Source of the DNA: an uncultured bacterium
GTDB taxonomy: Bacteria; Cyanobacteriota; Vampirovibrionia; Gastranaerophilales; Gastranaerophilaceae
DNA: 64,000 bases
NCBI GenBank assembly: GCA_902777855.1
Contig: CACYVN010000006.1
Location: 28,259 to 92,258 of the forward strand
Reading direction: 5' to 3'
The notes beneath the pieces were generated by a model. It made no database searches. It was not told the origin of the DNA and worked only from the letters and a program-made list of their open reading frames with translations. Each line of letters begins with the position of its first letter. The stretch's first letter is position 1. Shown piece after piece: positions 9,157 through 17,011 of this stretch. The position numbers and the translations under genes are program-made.

Positions 9157-10230
9157 CTAATTGGAGGCGTTGCCGTTTAATGCGAGGCGCAATTTTATTG
9201 CTTCTCGTTGCAAATCACCATTTGTCGGCATAGTGCCTTTAAAATATTCTGTCTGTGCATCTATTTCTTTTTCAAGTTTTGCAAATTCATCAGGAGTCAT
9301 TTGCCCGACTTCCTCACGTGTGTAAATATGATTGCTGCCTGTTAAAGGATTTGTATAACCAAATAATTCTGATTTTTGTATAGGTTGATTTACAGACTTA
9401 ATATCAGGTAATTGAATACCTAACAGGTTCGCGAGTTGGGTTATATCAATATTTGTGGCTTGGTCAGTTGTAACACCTGAAGGCTGTCTTAAACTCTCCG
9501 GAATTGCCATTGGAATCATATCCCAAGGGTTATTAGGTTGTTGATTTATAGGATTAATCATAAAATCATTTAAATCAAGAAGATTGTTTTGTTGATAATC
9601 GTTATATTCTGCGAATAATTTGAATAGAGCATTATTAGTATCTGAATTTATATTGTTTGAAGTAGTAATACTACTAGTTTCGATCGCTTTCTGATTGATG
9701 GTAGTCTTATCCGATGTATTTCCAAATTTAATCCCTGTAATACCAGAAACATCATAATCCTGAAACTTACGCATATATTCACTAACAGGCACTCCATTTG
9801 CATCTTTACCATCAATTTTTCCTCCACTACGCACGAAATCATTAACTTTTCCTTGCCCACCAATATGTGCACCACCTAATAAAGCTGCGGGAGTAATTTT
9901 AATTCCGTTAATTGTTTGTCCCAAATATTTGGTAGCCCCATTATTTTGAAGATATCGCCATTGAGCCTGTTTAAACGCAATCTGCGCATTTTCTTGGGCT
10001 TGAGGATTATTTAAAAAATCTTCAACACTATAAACCCCATCTTTACCTGTAAATTGTCCAGACCAATCATTGTTATAAATTCTTTTTGGTTTATAGTACC
10101 CTGCATCGACCATTGCAGCTTCACCCATTTGGTATTTACCTAAATACCCATATCTGTTTTTTGCCTTATAATTCCCACTTGATTCACGTATACCTAAATC
10201 AGTATAAAATTCGTCTAATGATTTTGTCAT
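9157..10230 (-). CDS. Phage-type muramidase-like protein with virion-like C-terminal motif
   Basis: The N-terminal 150 residues look like a lysozyme or lytic-transglycosylase fold: GIRESSGNY (E14-S-S) followed by GYLGKYQMGEAAM and a later AALLGGAHIGG. Glutamate in RESS is the likely catalytic acid. An Asn/Gln-rich linker (about 175-290) follows, then a C-terminal motif at about 302-326 (YTREEVGQM, DEFAKLEKEI) shared with the proteins at 49059 and 56102. There is no signal peptide, as expected for a virion-associated or holin-released hydrolase. It is isolated from other phage genes here. The start has AAAGGAAAA upstream. Confidence 0.65.
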   Translation of the reverse strand: MTKSLDEFYTDLGIRESSGNYKAKNRYGYLGKYQMGEAAMVDAGYYKPKRIYNNDWSGQFTGKDGVYSVEDFLNNPQAQENAQIAFKQAQWRYLQNNGATKYLGQTINGIKITPAALLGGAHIGGQGKVNDFVRSGGKIDGKDANGVPVSEYMRKFQDYDVSGITGIKFGNTSDKTTINQKAIETSSITTSNNINSDTNNALFKLFAEYNDYQQNNLLDLNDFMINPINQQPNNPWDMIPMAIPESLRQPSGVTTDQATNIDITQLANLLGIQLPDIKSVNQPIQKSELFGYTNPLTGSNHIYTREEVGQMTPDEFAKLEKEIDAQTEYFKGTMPTNGDLQREAIKLRLALNGNASN

Positions 10231-10254
10231 AATATTTTCCTTTCATGTCAAGTT

Positions 10255-10279
10255 AAAAGTGTTATTATATAACACTTTT
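10255..10279 (-). promoter_or_regulatory. 25-bp palindrome centred on the -10 of the muramidase-like gene
   Basis: Arms AAAAGTGTTA and TAACACTTTT are perfect 10-bp inverted repeats around a 5-base centre. Read toward the gene, the middle contains TATAAT, a good -10 hexamer, with a weak TAGAAT 18 bases upstream. The ATG is about 25 bases further on. This is the geometry of an operator that blocks the promoter when bound. The regulator is unknown. Confidence 0.5.
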
Positions 10280-10304
10280 CAAGTTTAATTCTAGTTATAA
10301 ATTA

Positions 10305-10871
10305 TTATATATTTGCCTTCATCTTTAAATAGTTATATTTGTAACTATTATTTTGAAAAAACAAATATATAGTGCTTTCGACAAATTCACCTTTTAAACG
10401 GTAATAATTGTTATAACATTTAGCTTCTATTTCTTTATAATTATTTATTATATTATTATTGATATGAATTTTTTCATTCGGTAAAAAATATACACCAGAT
10501 AAATCTACATATGTTATATTATTTTGTTGTTCCAGTATAAATAATTTGAAACCTTCAGTACATGAATAATATGTTGAAAAAACAACACCAATAATTTCTT
10601 TTTTACCGTCGCCGTTTAAATCAGTTTCAAAAGCACTTACTGTTTTTGGGGTAATATTTGCAAAATCTTGTGCTTCTTTTGGAGTTTTATTTAAGTCTTT
10701 CAATATATATTTATATAATATTTTACTTGCTTTGGTTTGAGATTGTTTAGAAAAATCATATTCAATAGTACCGTTAGGATGAATTAACGGCTTGCTTTTT
10801 ATCAAATTACAACCAAAAACAGGACAAGTTATAAATAAAAATATTAAACATAAAATCCATATTTTTTGCAT
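10305..10871 (-). CDS. Putative lipoprotein of unknown function
   Basis: A 188-aa protein with a hydrophobic signal (residues 3-20) ending in VFGC, a plausible lipobox with C21 as the lipidated residue. The mature part includes TDLNGDGKKEIIGVV, which matches the Ca-binding loop seen in VCBS/FG-GAP repeats, and two further cysteines. It is likely exported and surface or periplasmic. No known family was recognised beyond this loop. It appears leaderless, with a promoter ending six bases before the ATG. Confidence 0.7.
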   Translation of the reverse strand: MQKIWILCLIFLFITCPVFGCNLIKSKPLIHPNGTIEYDFSKQSQTKASKILYKYILKDLNKTPKEAQDFANITPKTVSAFETDLNGDGKKEIIGVVFSTYYSCTEGFKLFILEQQNNITYVDLSGVYFLPNEKIHINNNIINNYKEIEAKCYNNYYRLKGEFVESTIYLFFQNNSYKYNYLKMKANI

Positions 10872-10877
10872 GCACTT

Positions 10878-10906
10878 ATTTTACAAAATTAAATTTTATT
10901 TTTCAA
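10878..10906 (-). promoter_or_regulatory. Promoter of a leaderless gene (lipoprotein at 10305)
   Basis: On the minus strand TTGAAA (901-906 of the 10.8-10.9 kb stretch), a 17-base spacer and TAAAAT (10878-10883), then six bases to the ATG at 10871. No ribosome binding site is present. Confidence 0.6.
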
Positions 10907-11024
10907 ATATTTTACATTGCTATTCCCCTCCTATATTTCGGCTTGTGTTGGCTTTCCAAAAATCTGAATAAATCCGGTTAAACCTAATTTAAGATGCAAA
11001 GGTGGTAAATGAGTGCTTTATACT

Positions 11025-11054
11025 ATTATACCATTCAAGTGTTGTATTCTCCAA
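11025..11054 (-). promoter_or_regulatory. Possible second promoter upstream of the lipoprotein gene
   Basis: TTGGAG, 18 bases, TATAAT on the minus strand. A transcript from here would have a leader of about 150 bases before the gene at 10871. Apart from this site, I see no gene between 10872 and 11164. Confidence 0.35.
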
Positions 11055-11164
11055 GTATAAATCTTAATTATAAACACTTATGAAAATAAATTCGCTTTAT
11101 CATCCAAAATAAAGCAATGTGACAAAACTCCCATCACAACTGTCCTGAAAACCTATAACTGGGT

Positions 11165-11245
11165 AATAAAAAAGAGGGCTGAAATTCAGTCCTCTCTTAT
11201 ATCTGGGCCGCAGTGGACTCGAACCACCGACCTCACCCTTATCAG
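11165..11245. repeat. Distal attachment repeat (tRNA-Ile 3' half plus terminator)
   Basis: 81-bp direct repeat of 14609-14689 with two adjacent mismatches (79/81 by eye). It contains the 3' part of tRNA-Ile from the discriminator base to the anticodon loop and the tRNA terminator hairpin (11173-11198). This is the displaced chromosomal half of an integration site. Confidence 0.8.
11204..11245 (-). pseudogene. tRNA-Ile 3' fragment
   Basis: 42 bases identical to the 3' portion of the intact tRNA-Ile at 14648, from the discriminator base through the T-arm to the anticodon loop. The 5' half is absent; the sequence after 11245 is unrelated. Confidence 0.85.
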
Positions 11246-11356
11246 TGGAAAACCTTGTATTGATTGAGTTTCGGCTATATTGATGTATCTTGAATTCCCG
11301 CCTATTTTTTAAAATCAGTCAATACCCATAAAACTCAAGAAATATAAACACTACTC

Positions 11357-11374
11357 CACAAATATTACACAAAA
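11357..11374. repeat. Possible integrase arm site, left
   Basis: CACAAATATTACACAAAA, identical at 14565-14582. Each copy holds two tandem CACAAA units 10 bases apart, a spacing of one helical turn, which fits recombinase arm binding. Confidence 0.5.
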
Positions 11375-11405
11375 CTTTCGGTTTTGTTTATGCTAACCTG
11401 TAATT

Positions 11406-11900
11406 ATGGAAGAAAAATTAACTAGAAGTCTTGAAACCTATTTGCTTGCAATAAATTCTTTATTAGAGGAAAAGAAAGCAATTATTGTTAAGGATGTTGC
11501 ACAGAATCTTAACTTTGGCGGTGCAACAACTGCTGACGCAGTTAAAAAATTAAAAGAAAAAGGCTATGTCAATTATGAGCCATACGGAAATATTACTTTA
11601 ACCGATTTGGGTGAAAAAACTGTAATAATAAAAAAATATCGTCATAATACAATAACAAAATTTTTAAATAGAGTTTTGGACATTGACGAAAAAACTGCCG
11701 AATATAATGCAGAGCAAATGGAATATTCGCTTGGGAATGATGTTCTTACTCGCCTTGTTAATTTTCTTGATTTTATGGAACAGTGTTCCTGTAAAGAGCC
11801 TAAATGGGTAAATAGTTGTAAATCAACTCTCGAAACGGGAGAATTGAGTGCAAAATGTAAATCTTGTTCGGGCGGTTGCTGTTGTTCAAATAAACAATAA
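11406..11900 (+). CDS. DtxR/MntR-family metal-dependent regulator
   Basis: A 164-aa DNA-binding regulator. Residues 1-65 form the winged-helix: SLETYLLAINSLLEE, VKDVAQNL, TTADAVKKLKEKGYVNYEPYG, typical of iron- or manganese-responsive DtxR-type repressors. The dimerisation region follows (RHNTITKFLNRVL, AEQMEYS), with the metal-ligating E and H of the family in AEQMEYS and RHN. The C-terminus is unusual: CKSCSGGCCCSN, a cysteine-rich tail not expected in canonical DtxR. The gene is the first cargo of the tRNA-Ile island. A promoter TTACAC-18-TATGCT would leave only about five bases before the ATG and overlaps the arm-site repeat. Confidence 0.8.
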   Translation: MEEKLTRSLETYLLAINSLLEEKKAIIVKDVAQNLNFGGATTADAVKKLKEKGYVNYEPYGNITLTDLGEKTVIIKKYRHNTITKFLNRVLDIDEKTAEYNAEQMEYSLGNDVLTRLVNFLDFMEQCSCKEPKWVNSCKSTLETGELSAKCKSCSGGCCCSNKQ

Positions 11901-12098
11901 AAAGTTATGTCATACCTTAACATATTGTAAATATTAAATATTATCCGATTTTCCTATTGACAAATTATTTTTTTTCGTGTTTTATAAAAAATATGAGATA
12001 TGTAAATTTAAACAATTTAATTTGTTGTTGCTGTAAGTTTTGTCGAAGAACTTACTTATAATTTTATATGCAATAAATAAATTCAGATAAAAGTATAG

Positions 12099-12133
12099 AT
12101 AGGTTCTTAAATATGTTTTAAGAACCTATTTTA
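12099..12133 (+). terminator. Terminator after the DtxR-family gene
   Basis: Perfect 13-bp stem ATAGGTTCTTAAA / TTTAAGAACCTAT with a 5-base loop, followed by TTTTAG. It separates the regulator from the two downstream genes. Confidence 0.65.
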
Positions 12134-12159
12134 GTATGTAATTTTAAGGAATCAAAAAA

Positions 12160-13704
12160 ATGAAAATCAATAACATTAACAATAATATTGAAAATAAAAG
12201 CCGAAACAACGTAAGTTTTAAAGGTCAAATGGGTACTTTATCAAATGCACTCTATACTCTAAGTAATAATGATATGCTTAACGCTTCATTTGTAGATATA
12301 TTTGCTATGGACACTCCAAGAACAATAGTTGAAACTAAAAACAGAGGAAAGCAGGCAGGAATTGAAATGGGGTTTAGAGAATACACAGGAACATTTATTG
12401 CAGAATTTTCTGCGGCGGTTTTTGCGGTTCTCGCTTCTAAATTTATCTCTAAAAAGCTAAATCCAAACGTGAAAGTAAATTCAGGTTCTTGGATTACAAA
12501 TAACGGATTGAATGTATTTTCTGATATTTTTAACAAATCAGATAAAACACCTCGTGGCTATGTTGAAAATGTACTTAATTCTATATCTGGTGTAGTTGGA
12601 AATAAAACAAAAAACCTTGCCAATATTGATAAAACTAACACAAAACCTGTTATAGAAAGACTAACAAGTTTAATTACTGATAAAACAATAGATAAAAAAG
12701 CAAGCAAAAAAAGACTAACAAGTATTCAAGATGAAATAATAAACTTGCTTGGGGCAGATAACACTATCACGATTAAATCAGGTAAAAATGTAGTAACATC
12801 TAATCTAACACATGCCTTGAGAGATATTGTTGATTCAGGAAGAAATATTTTCTTTACCGAAACAAAACAAAATTCAGGTGAGATTTTATCTAAACTAAAA
12901 CGAATGAACAATTTGAGAATAGGAATTGCAATACCTTTATCAATGGGACTTGCGATTACTAATCAATATCTAAACCGTTACTTAACCAAAAAAAGAACGG
13001 GAATTGATAATTTTGTAGGTGAGAACGGTTATGACAAAAATGTTGCAGATAAAAATGAAAAGAAATCTGAAAAGGGTTTATGGGCAAAGAAGCTTTTATC
13101 AGCGGGGATTTTTGTTTTAATGCTTACACGGGTTATGGGCGTTAAAAAGCCTATGGATTTGATTAAAAAGTTAGAATTTGACGGTCCTGCAACAAGCGGA
13201 AATGCAATTAAAACAATTTATGGAACTCTAATCTTGGGCAGAATATTTGCTTCAAAAGATTCTACTGAACTTAGAGAAACAAATGTCAGAGATTACTTAG
13301 GGTTCTTGAATTGGCTTGTATTAGGCGGTTTTGTAGCAAAAGGTGTAGGTCAAGCATTAGACCCGAAACAAGCAAACTTGTTTAATATATCAAAACAAGG
13401 TAAAAGCATAGGTCATTGGCTCAAAGATGTATCATTAAAATCACAAAAAGAAATAATTGCACAAGGCGGAAATGTTAAAGCTAATTTAAGAAAACTAAAT
13501 ATTGCACAAATGTCAGGAATTGCATATTCTGCTACAATGCTTGGTGTACTTTTACCTAAATTAAATATCTGGATGACAAGAAAAAAGGGAAATGATAATA
13601 ATAAAAATATTGTACAAACACAGCAACAAAATGTAACTTTTAAATCAGGTTTTGTTTCAATGGAAGAATTTGCTAAAAGAACTAATACTAAAGATACAAA
13701 ATAA
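12160..13704 (+). CDS. Polytopic VSFKG-motif protein, unknown function
   Basis: A 514-aa protein. Its N-terminus (NNVSFKGQMG, residues 16-25) has the VSFKG motif that I associate with Gastranaerophilales proteins; a second copy, NVTFKSGF, lies near the C-terminus. Hydrophobic segments lie at about 82-102, 254-272, 305-325, 380-400 and 450-470, so it is probably an integral membrane protein. A basic polar region (about 150-245) may be cytoplasmic or a long loop. It is followed at 17 bases by an SGNH hydrolase in the same direction. No known family was recognised. Confidence 0.7.
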   Translation: MKINNINNNIENKSRNNVSFKGQMGTLSNALYTLSNNDMLNASFVDIFAMDTPRTIVETKNRGKQAGIEMGFREYTGTFIAEFSAAVFAVLASKFISKKLNPNVKVNSGSWITNNGLNVFSDIFNKSDKTPRGYVENVLNSISGVVGNKTKNLANIDKTNTKPVIERLTSLITDKTIDKKASKKRLTSIQDEIINLLGADNTITIKSGKNVVTSNLTHALRDIVDSGRNIFFTETKQNSGEILSKLKRMNNLRIGIAIPLSMGLAITNQYLNRYLTKKRTGIDNFVGENGYDKNVADKNEKKSEKGLWAKKLLSAGIFVLMLTRVMGVKKPMDLIKKLEFDGPATSGNAIKTIYGTLILGRIFASKDSTELRETNVRDYLGFLNWLVLGGFVAKGVGQALDPKQANLFNISKQGKSIGHWLKDVSLKSQKEIIAQGGNVKANLRKLNIAQMSGIAYSATMLGVLLPKLNIWMTRKKGNDNNKNIVQTQQQNVTFKSGFVSMEEFAKRTNTKDTK

Positions 13705-13721
13705 AAAATAACAGGTGAAGA

Positions 13722-14345
13722 ATGAAGAAGATTATATGCTATGGAGATTCAAATACATTTGGGTTTAACCCAAAAGACAGTTCAAGATTTGATGAAAATA
13801 CCCGTTGGACTGCAATTTTGCAGAAAAATACAAAAACTGAATATGAGGTTATAAATGAGGGAATGTGTGATAGAACAGGTTTTGTAAATAACCCAAAAGG
13901 CTTTGAGTTTTCTTCACAAAGACACTTCCCAAAAATGCTATCTAAAATTAACAGTATAGATATACTTATACTTGCGATAGGAACAAATGATTTGCAATTT
14001 CAGTATGATATAAGTGTTGGTGCAATAGAAAAAGGGTTGGAAAATCTAATCAAATTGGCACAACCAAAAGCAAAATATATAATCATTATTCCGCCTGTTG
14101 TTTTGAGTGAGAAAGTTTTAGAAGGCTTTTTTAATTTTCAATTTGACAAAACAAGTATTGTAAAATCAAGAAAAATAGGAAGAATTTACAGGCAAATTTC
14201 TAACGCATATCATTGCAATTACTTTGATATAAATAAATTCACAAAACCTTCAGATCTTGACGGCTTACATTATGATAAAAAATCACACAAAATCATTGCG
14301 GATAAATTAACAGAGTATTGTAAAATGGTAAGGATTATAATTTAA
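13722..14345 (+). CDS. SGNH/GDSL-family hydrolase
   Basis: A 207-aa esterase-type protein with the blocks of the SGNH superfamily: GDSN with the nucleophile serine at about residue 10, an Asn/Gly block near NEGMCDR, GTND near 87-90, and the catalytic pair in DGLHYD near 184-189. There is no signal peptide. The family deacetylates or deacylates sugars, lipids or thioesters; the substrate is unknown. It follows the VSFKG protein closely and has AGGTGAAG before the ATG. It completes the cargo of the tRNA-Ile island. Confidence 0.82.
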   Translation: MKKIICYGDSNTFGFNPKDSSRFDENTRWTAILQKNTKTEYEVINEGMCDRTGFVNNPKGFEFSSQRHFPKMLSKINSIDILILAIGTNDLQFQYDISVGAIEKGLENLIKLAQPKAKYIIIIPPVVLSEKVLEGFFNFQFDKTSIVKSRKIGRIYRQISNAYHCNYFDINKFTKPSDLDGLHYDKKSHKIIADKLTEYCKMVRIII

Positions 14346-14418
14346 CGCACTCCCTTCAATCTGTTATAGTCTTTTTTACGGTTTCCTCTTTTTATATAAA
14401 CAGAGTAAAATATTAAGA

Positions 14419-14458
14419 GGACTGGCAAGGTTCGAACATGCGACCTCATGCGTGACAG
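14419..14458 (-). pseudogene. tRNA-Asp-like 3' half
   Basis: On the minus strand the sequence runs CTGTCACG, GAGGTCGC, TGTTCGAACC, GCCAGTCC. This matches the anticodon loop (GTC), variable region, T-loop and 3' acceptor strand of a bacterial tRNA-Asp. The region 5' of it is not a recognisable D-arm, so it is a fragment. It lies inside the tRNA-Ile island and may be a decayed attachment site. The stretch 14459-14564 holds nothing else that I can identify. Confidence 0.5.
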
Positions 14459-14564
14459 ATTTAAGACTAATTTGTCCTATCAGAATTCCAATGTTATACT
14501 ACTCAACTAATAGATATTTATTTATTTTTATTTATCTTTACTGATGTTAAAAACTATGTCATTA

Positions 14565-14582
14565 CACAAATATTACACAAAA
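14565..14582. repeat. Possible integrase arm site, right
   Basis: Identical 18 bases to 11357-11374. Here the tandem is extended to two ATTACACAAA units. Confidence 0.5.
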
Positions 14583-14608
14583 TGGTCGGTAAATACTCAA
14601 AATTGAGC

Positions 14609-14721
<113 letters not shown>

Positions 14722-14775
14722 ATATATTGTATGTCAAATGCTTTATACATCTGACCATAAAATTATTAAATTTTC

Positions 14776-14870
14776 AACCGGAGCATTTGAGACCCTTATC
14801 AGGCCTCTCGAAAAATGATACTTAATCATTTTTCTCGGCAGAGTGCTCTAACCACCTGAGCTATCAGCCC
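14776..14870 (-). pseudogene. tRNA-Ile-like pseudogene interrupted by a hairpin
   Basis: The 5' end (GGGCTGATAGCTCAGG...TTAGAGC) duplicates the 5' half and upstream flank of the intact tRNA-Ile (14842-14890 matches 14693-14741 closely). It is then broken by a hairpin, GAAAAATGAT / ATCATTTTTC with a 5-base loop, after which CCTGATAAGGG (anticodon core) resumes. The T-arm and 3' acceptor strand are not recognisable, so a functional tRNA is unlikely. Confidence 0.6.
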
Positions 14871-14977
14871 ATATTTCGTGTGTCAAATGCCAAAACACTA
14901 TAATAATTTCGGCAAAATCAAGATTATCATAAACATTTTTTAAAATCAAGCACTATATAAAAATGAAAAATTTTTGA

Positions 14978-15015
14978 TAAAAAGCGGTAAATACGAAAAG
15001 TATTTACCGCTTTTA
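14978..15015 (-). terminator. Terminator of the exported coiled-coil gene
   Basis: Perfect stem TAAAAAGCGGTAAATAC / GTATTTACCGCTTTTA around GAAAA. It lies just past the stop at 15042 and has a T-rich 3' side on the minus strand. Confidence 0.8.
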
Positions 15016-15041
15016 CTCTCTTCTTCCAACTTGATATACAA

Positions 15042-15476
15042 CTATGTATTAGATTTTCTTTCAAAATTCTTGCGAATTGTATTTTTTGCTTTTTCAAGGT
15101 TCTTAATTTTCTTTTCTGCCTGTCTGACTTGTTTTCTCATTGCGGCTCTTTCTGCTTTTGTCGTTTGATATTTTGAATCTATTTCAGCATATTTTGCTTT
15201 GTAATTAAGCAAATTATTTCTTACTTCCATTTGTGCTTTATCAATTTCAGTAATAGCAGTCTGCATTTTTGTTCCGCCTGTAACCTGCGCAGGATCTAAC
15301 AAATCAGTACTTTTTGCCTGAACACCTGATACCGTTCTTGATGTTGTTGTTGCAGGTGCTTTTACTGCATTGCTTTCGTCAAAATTTAACGGTGTGAAAC
15401 TCGGATCTGCAATTGCTGCGCCTACAGTTAATAGTGATACACATAGTAATGATGCAAATATCTTTGATAATTTCAT
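15042..15476 (-). CDS. Small exported coiled-coil protein
   Basis: A 144-aa protein with a clear signal peptide (MKLSKIF, hydrophobic core, cleavage after AAIA near residue 23). The mature part has a low-complexity Thr/Ala region and then an Arg/Lys/Glu-rich helix from about 80 to the end (AQMEVRNNLL, KAERAAMRKQVRQAEKKIKNLEK) predicted as a coiled coil. The ATG at 15476 has GGAGG upstream and is preferred to an in-frame start 15 bases earlier. It is probably periplasmic or envelope-associated. The function is unknown. Confidence 0.78.
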   Translation of the reverse strand: MKLSKIFASLLCVSLLTVGAAIADPSFTPLNFDESNAVKAPATTTSRTVSGVQAKSTDLLDPAQVTGGTKMQTAITEIDKAQMEVRNNLLNYKAKYAEIDSKYQTTKAERAAMRKQVRQAEKKIKNLEKAKNTIRKNFERKSNT

Positions 15477-15566
15477 AATTGTAACCTCCAAATTTAATAT
15501 AGTAACATTCTATATTATTTTTGAGGTTCGACAAAGAAATTTACATAATTTAACAAGTGAAAATAT

Positions 15567-16256
15567 TTATTCCTGAATTTTGCTTTCTTCGGATTTGTAA
15601 AAATCATAAATTTTCAGGCAATCTCTGAAAGAAAATTCGTATTCTCCTTTGTGAAAGAGTTTATTAAACCAAACTCGGATAAAACCTTTTTCATCCATGA
15701 TTTCCTGAGCATAATCGATAAGGCTCATAAATGTATCCTGCGGATATTTTGTATCTTCACTGTCCCAGCATGCTTTTAAAACGGCACTGCCGTCAGGATT
15801 AAAATCGTACCATGCTATGGCGTCATAAGTGTTTTCGTAATCGGTTATCATTTTCAAAACACCCTCTTTTGTGTATCTGCAAAAGATTACAAATTTAGGT
15901 TTATCCTGATTTTGTGAGTAATTTATCCATAATTCCGGTTTTAAAATATCCAAAATTTCTTTGAAAGTTGAATTATCAAGGATTTTTTTCATTTTTTTGA
16001 ATTTCTTTTCACCTAAAATGATTTTGGCACAGTAAATAAGTTCGTCAGGCGGGGTCATTATGCCCAAATCATAACTTCTTACACCTTCTAAAACCTGTCC
16101 GTCTTTTGTCATTGGAAATGCGAACATTTGATTATTATTGCTCGGGTAAGCTATTATTCTGTTCTGACGGTCAAATCCGTCAACTTCAAATCCGCTGTAT
16201 TCAAATATGTACTTAAACATTTGTTCTATATGTTGTGGTGAAAATTGTTTTGCCAT
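15567..16256 (-). CDS. Conserved hypothetical protein
   Basis: A 229-aa soluble protein with no signal or membrane segment and no family that I recognise. It has AAGGAT before the ATG. The composition is ordinary for a cytoplasmic protein, with aromatic-rich stretches (IAWYDFNPDG, RVWFNKLFHKGEYEFSF). It is monocistronic, upstream of the exported coiled-coil gene on the same strand but 90 bases away with no clear link. Confidence 0.65.
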   Translation of the reverse strand: MAKQFSPQHIEQMFKYIFEYSGFEVDGFDRQNRIIAYPSNNNQMFAFPMTKDGQVLEGVRSYDLGIMTPPDELIYCAKIILGEKKFKKMKKILDNSTFKEILDILKPELWINYSQNQDKPKFVIFCRYTKEGVLKMITDYENTYDAIAWYDFNPDGSAVLKACWDSEDTKYPQDTFMSLIDYAQEIMDEKGFIRVWFNKLFHKGEYEFSFRDCLKIYDFYKSEESKIQE

Positions 16257-16319
16257 AATTTATCCTTTTTTGTTTTATTATACTACACACAAAATTTTAA
16301 AAATTACATATGTCCTTTT

Positions 16320-16434
16320 TTGACGTACGGATGTTTTATAGTAAGAATATAAATAATCTCTTTCTACTTACATAACCTACATTTACCCTTGCTTACTACA
16401 AGACAGCCTCTTTCCCCAAGGAGGTTGTTTTTAC
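16320..16434 (+). ncRNA. Possible short non-coding transcript
   Basis: TTGACG (16320-16325) with a weak -10 (TAAGAA at 16342, 16-base spacer) precedes about 60 bases and then a hairpin CAGCCTC (16404-16410) / GAGGTTG (16421-16427) followed by TTTTTAC. No ORF fits. It could be a small RNA or just a terminator fragment; the -10 is poor. Confidence 0.3.
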
Positions 16435-16436
16435 TA

Positions 16437-16465
16437 TTTACTTTAAATTTTTATTTAACTATAAT
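16437..16465 (+). promoter_or_regulatory. Promoter of leaderless nudF
   Basis: TTTACT (16437-16442), a 17-base spacer, TATAAT (16460-16465), then six bases to the ATG at 16472. No ribosome binding site is present. Confidence 0.6.
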
Positions 16466-16471
16466 TGAGTT

Positions 16472-17011
16472 ATGGAGTTTGAAGAAAAAACACTAAATTC
16501 GGAAGTAAAATTTGAGGGTAAAGTTGTCAAAGTTTTAAAAGACGACATTGTAACCGCTGACGGACATAAATCATTCAGGGAAGTGGTTGTGCATAATGGC
16601 GGAGTAGTTATTGTTGCGCTCACAAACGATAACAAAATTCTTTTGACAAAGCAATTCAGATATCCGCTCAAAAACGTCAATATAGAGCTTCCCGCAGGTA
16701 AGCTTGAGATTGGTGAAAATCCTGACGATGCCTGCAAAAGAGAACTGGAAGAAGAAACAGGTTACAGGGCAAAGAACTGGAAATCTTTAGGATTTATCTA
16801 CACAAGTCCGGGAATTTGCACGGAAAAATTGTATCTGTATTTCGCGTCCGATTTGGAATTTGTCGGGGAACATCCTGACGAGGGCGAAATAATTAAATCA
16901 AAAGAATTTGAGCTTTCTAAAGTGTTTGAAATGATTAAAAATGGTGAAATAAACGATTCAAAGACTATTTGCGCAATTTCAAGAGCGTTTTGCAAAGGAT
17001 TTGACGTATGA
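16472..17011 (+). CDS. nudF: ADP-ribose pyrophosphatase (Nudix)
   Basis: Nudix hydrolase of the ADP-ribose pyrophosphatase group, cleaving ADP-ribose to AMP and ribose-5-phosphate. The Nudix box GKLEIGENPDD...RELEEETGY (about residues 76-98) is complete. The upstream QFRYPLK and ELPAGK and the downstream YTSPG...TEKLYLYFA are typical of the NudF/YqkG subgroup. The length of 179 aa is standard. The start appears leaderless. The end overlaps the next gene by four bases (ATGA), so the two are translationally coupled. Confidence 0.9.
   Translation: MEFEEKTLNSEVKFEGKVVKVLKDDIVTADGHKSFREVVVHNGGVVIVALTNDNKILLTKQFRYPLKNVNIELPAGKLEIGENPDDACKRELEEETGYRAKNWKSLGFIYTSPGICTEKLYLYFASDLEFVGEHPDEGEIIKSKEFELSKVFEMIKNGEINDSKTICAISRAFCKGFDV

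Noticed and set aside
10885..10920. Ribosome binding site followed by ATG-TAA minimal frame on the minus strand
   Set aside because: GGAGGGG before ATGTAA is curious but a start-stop pair in an AT-rich gap is easily due to chance.
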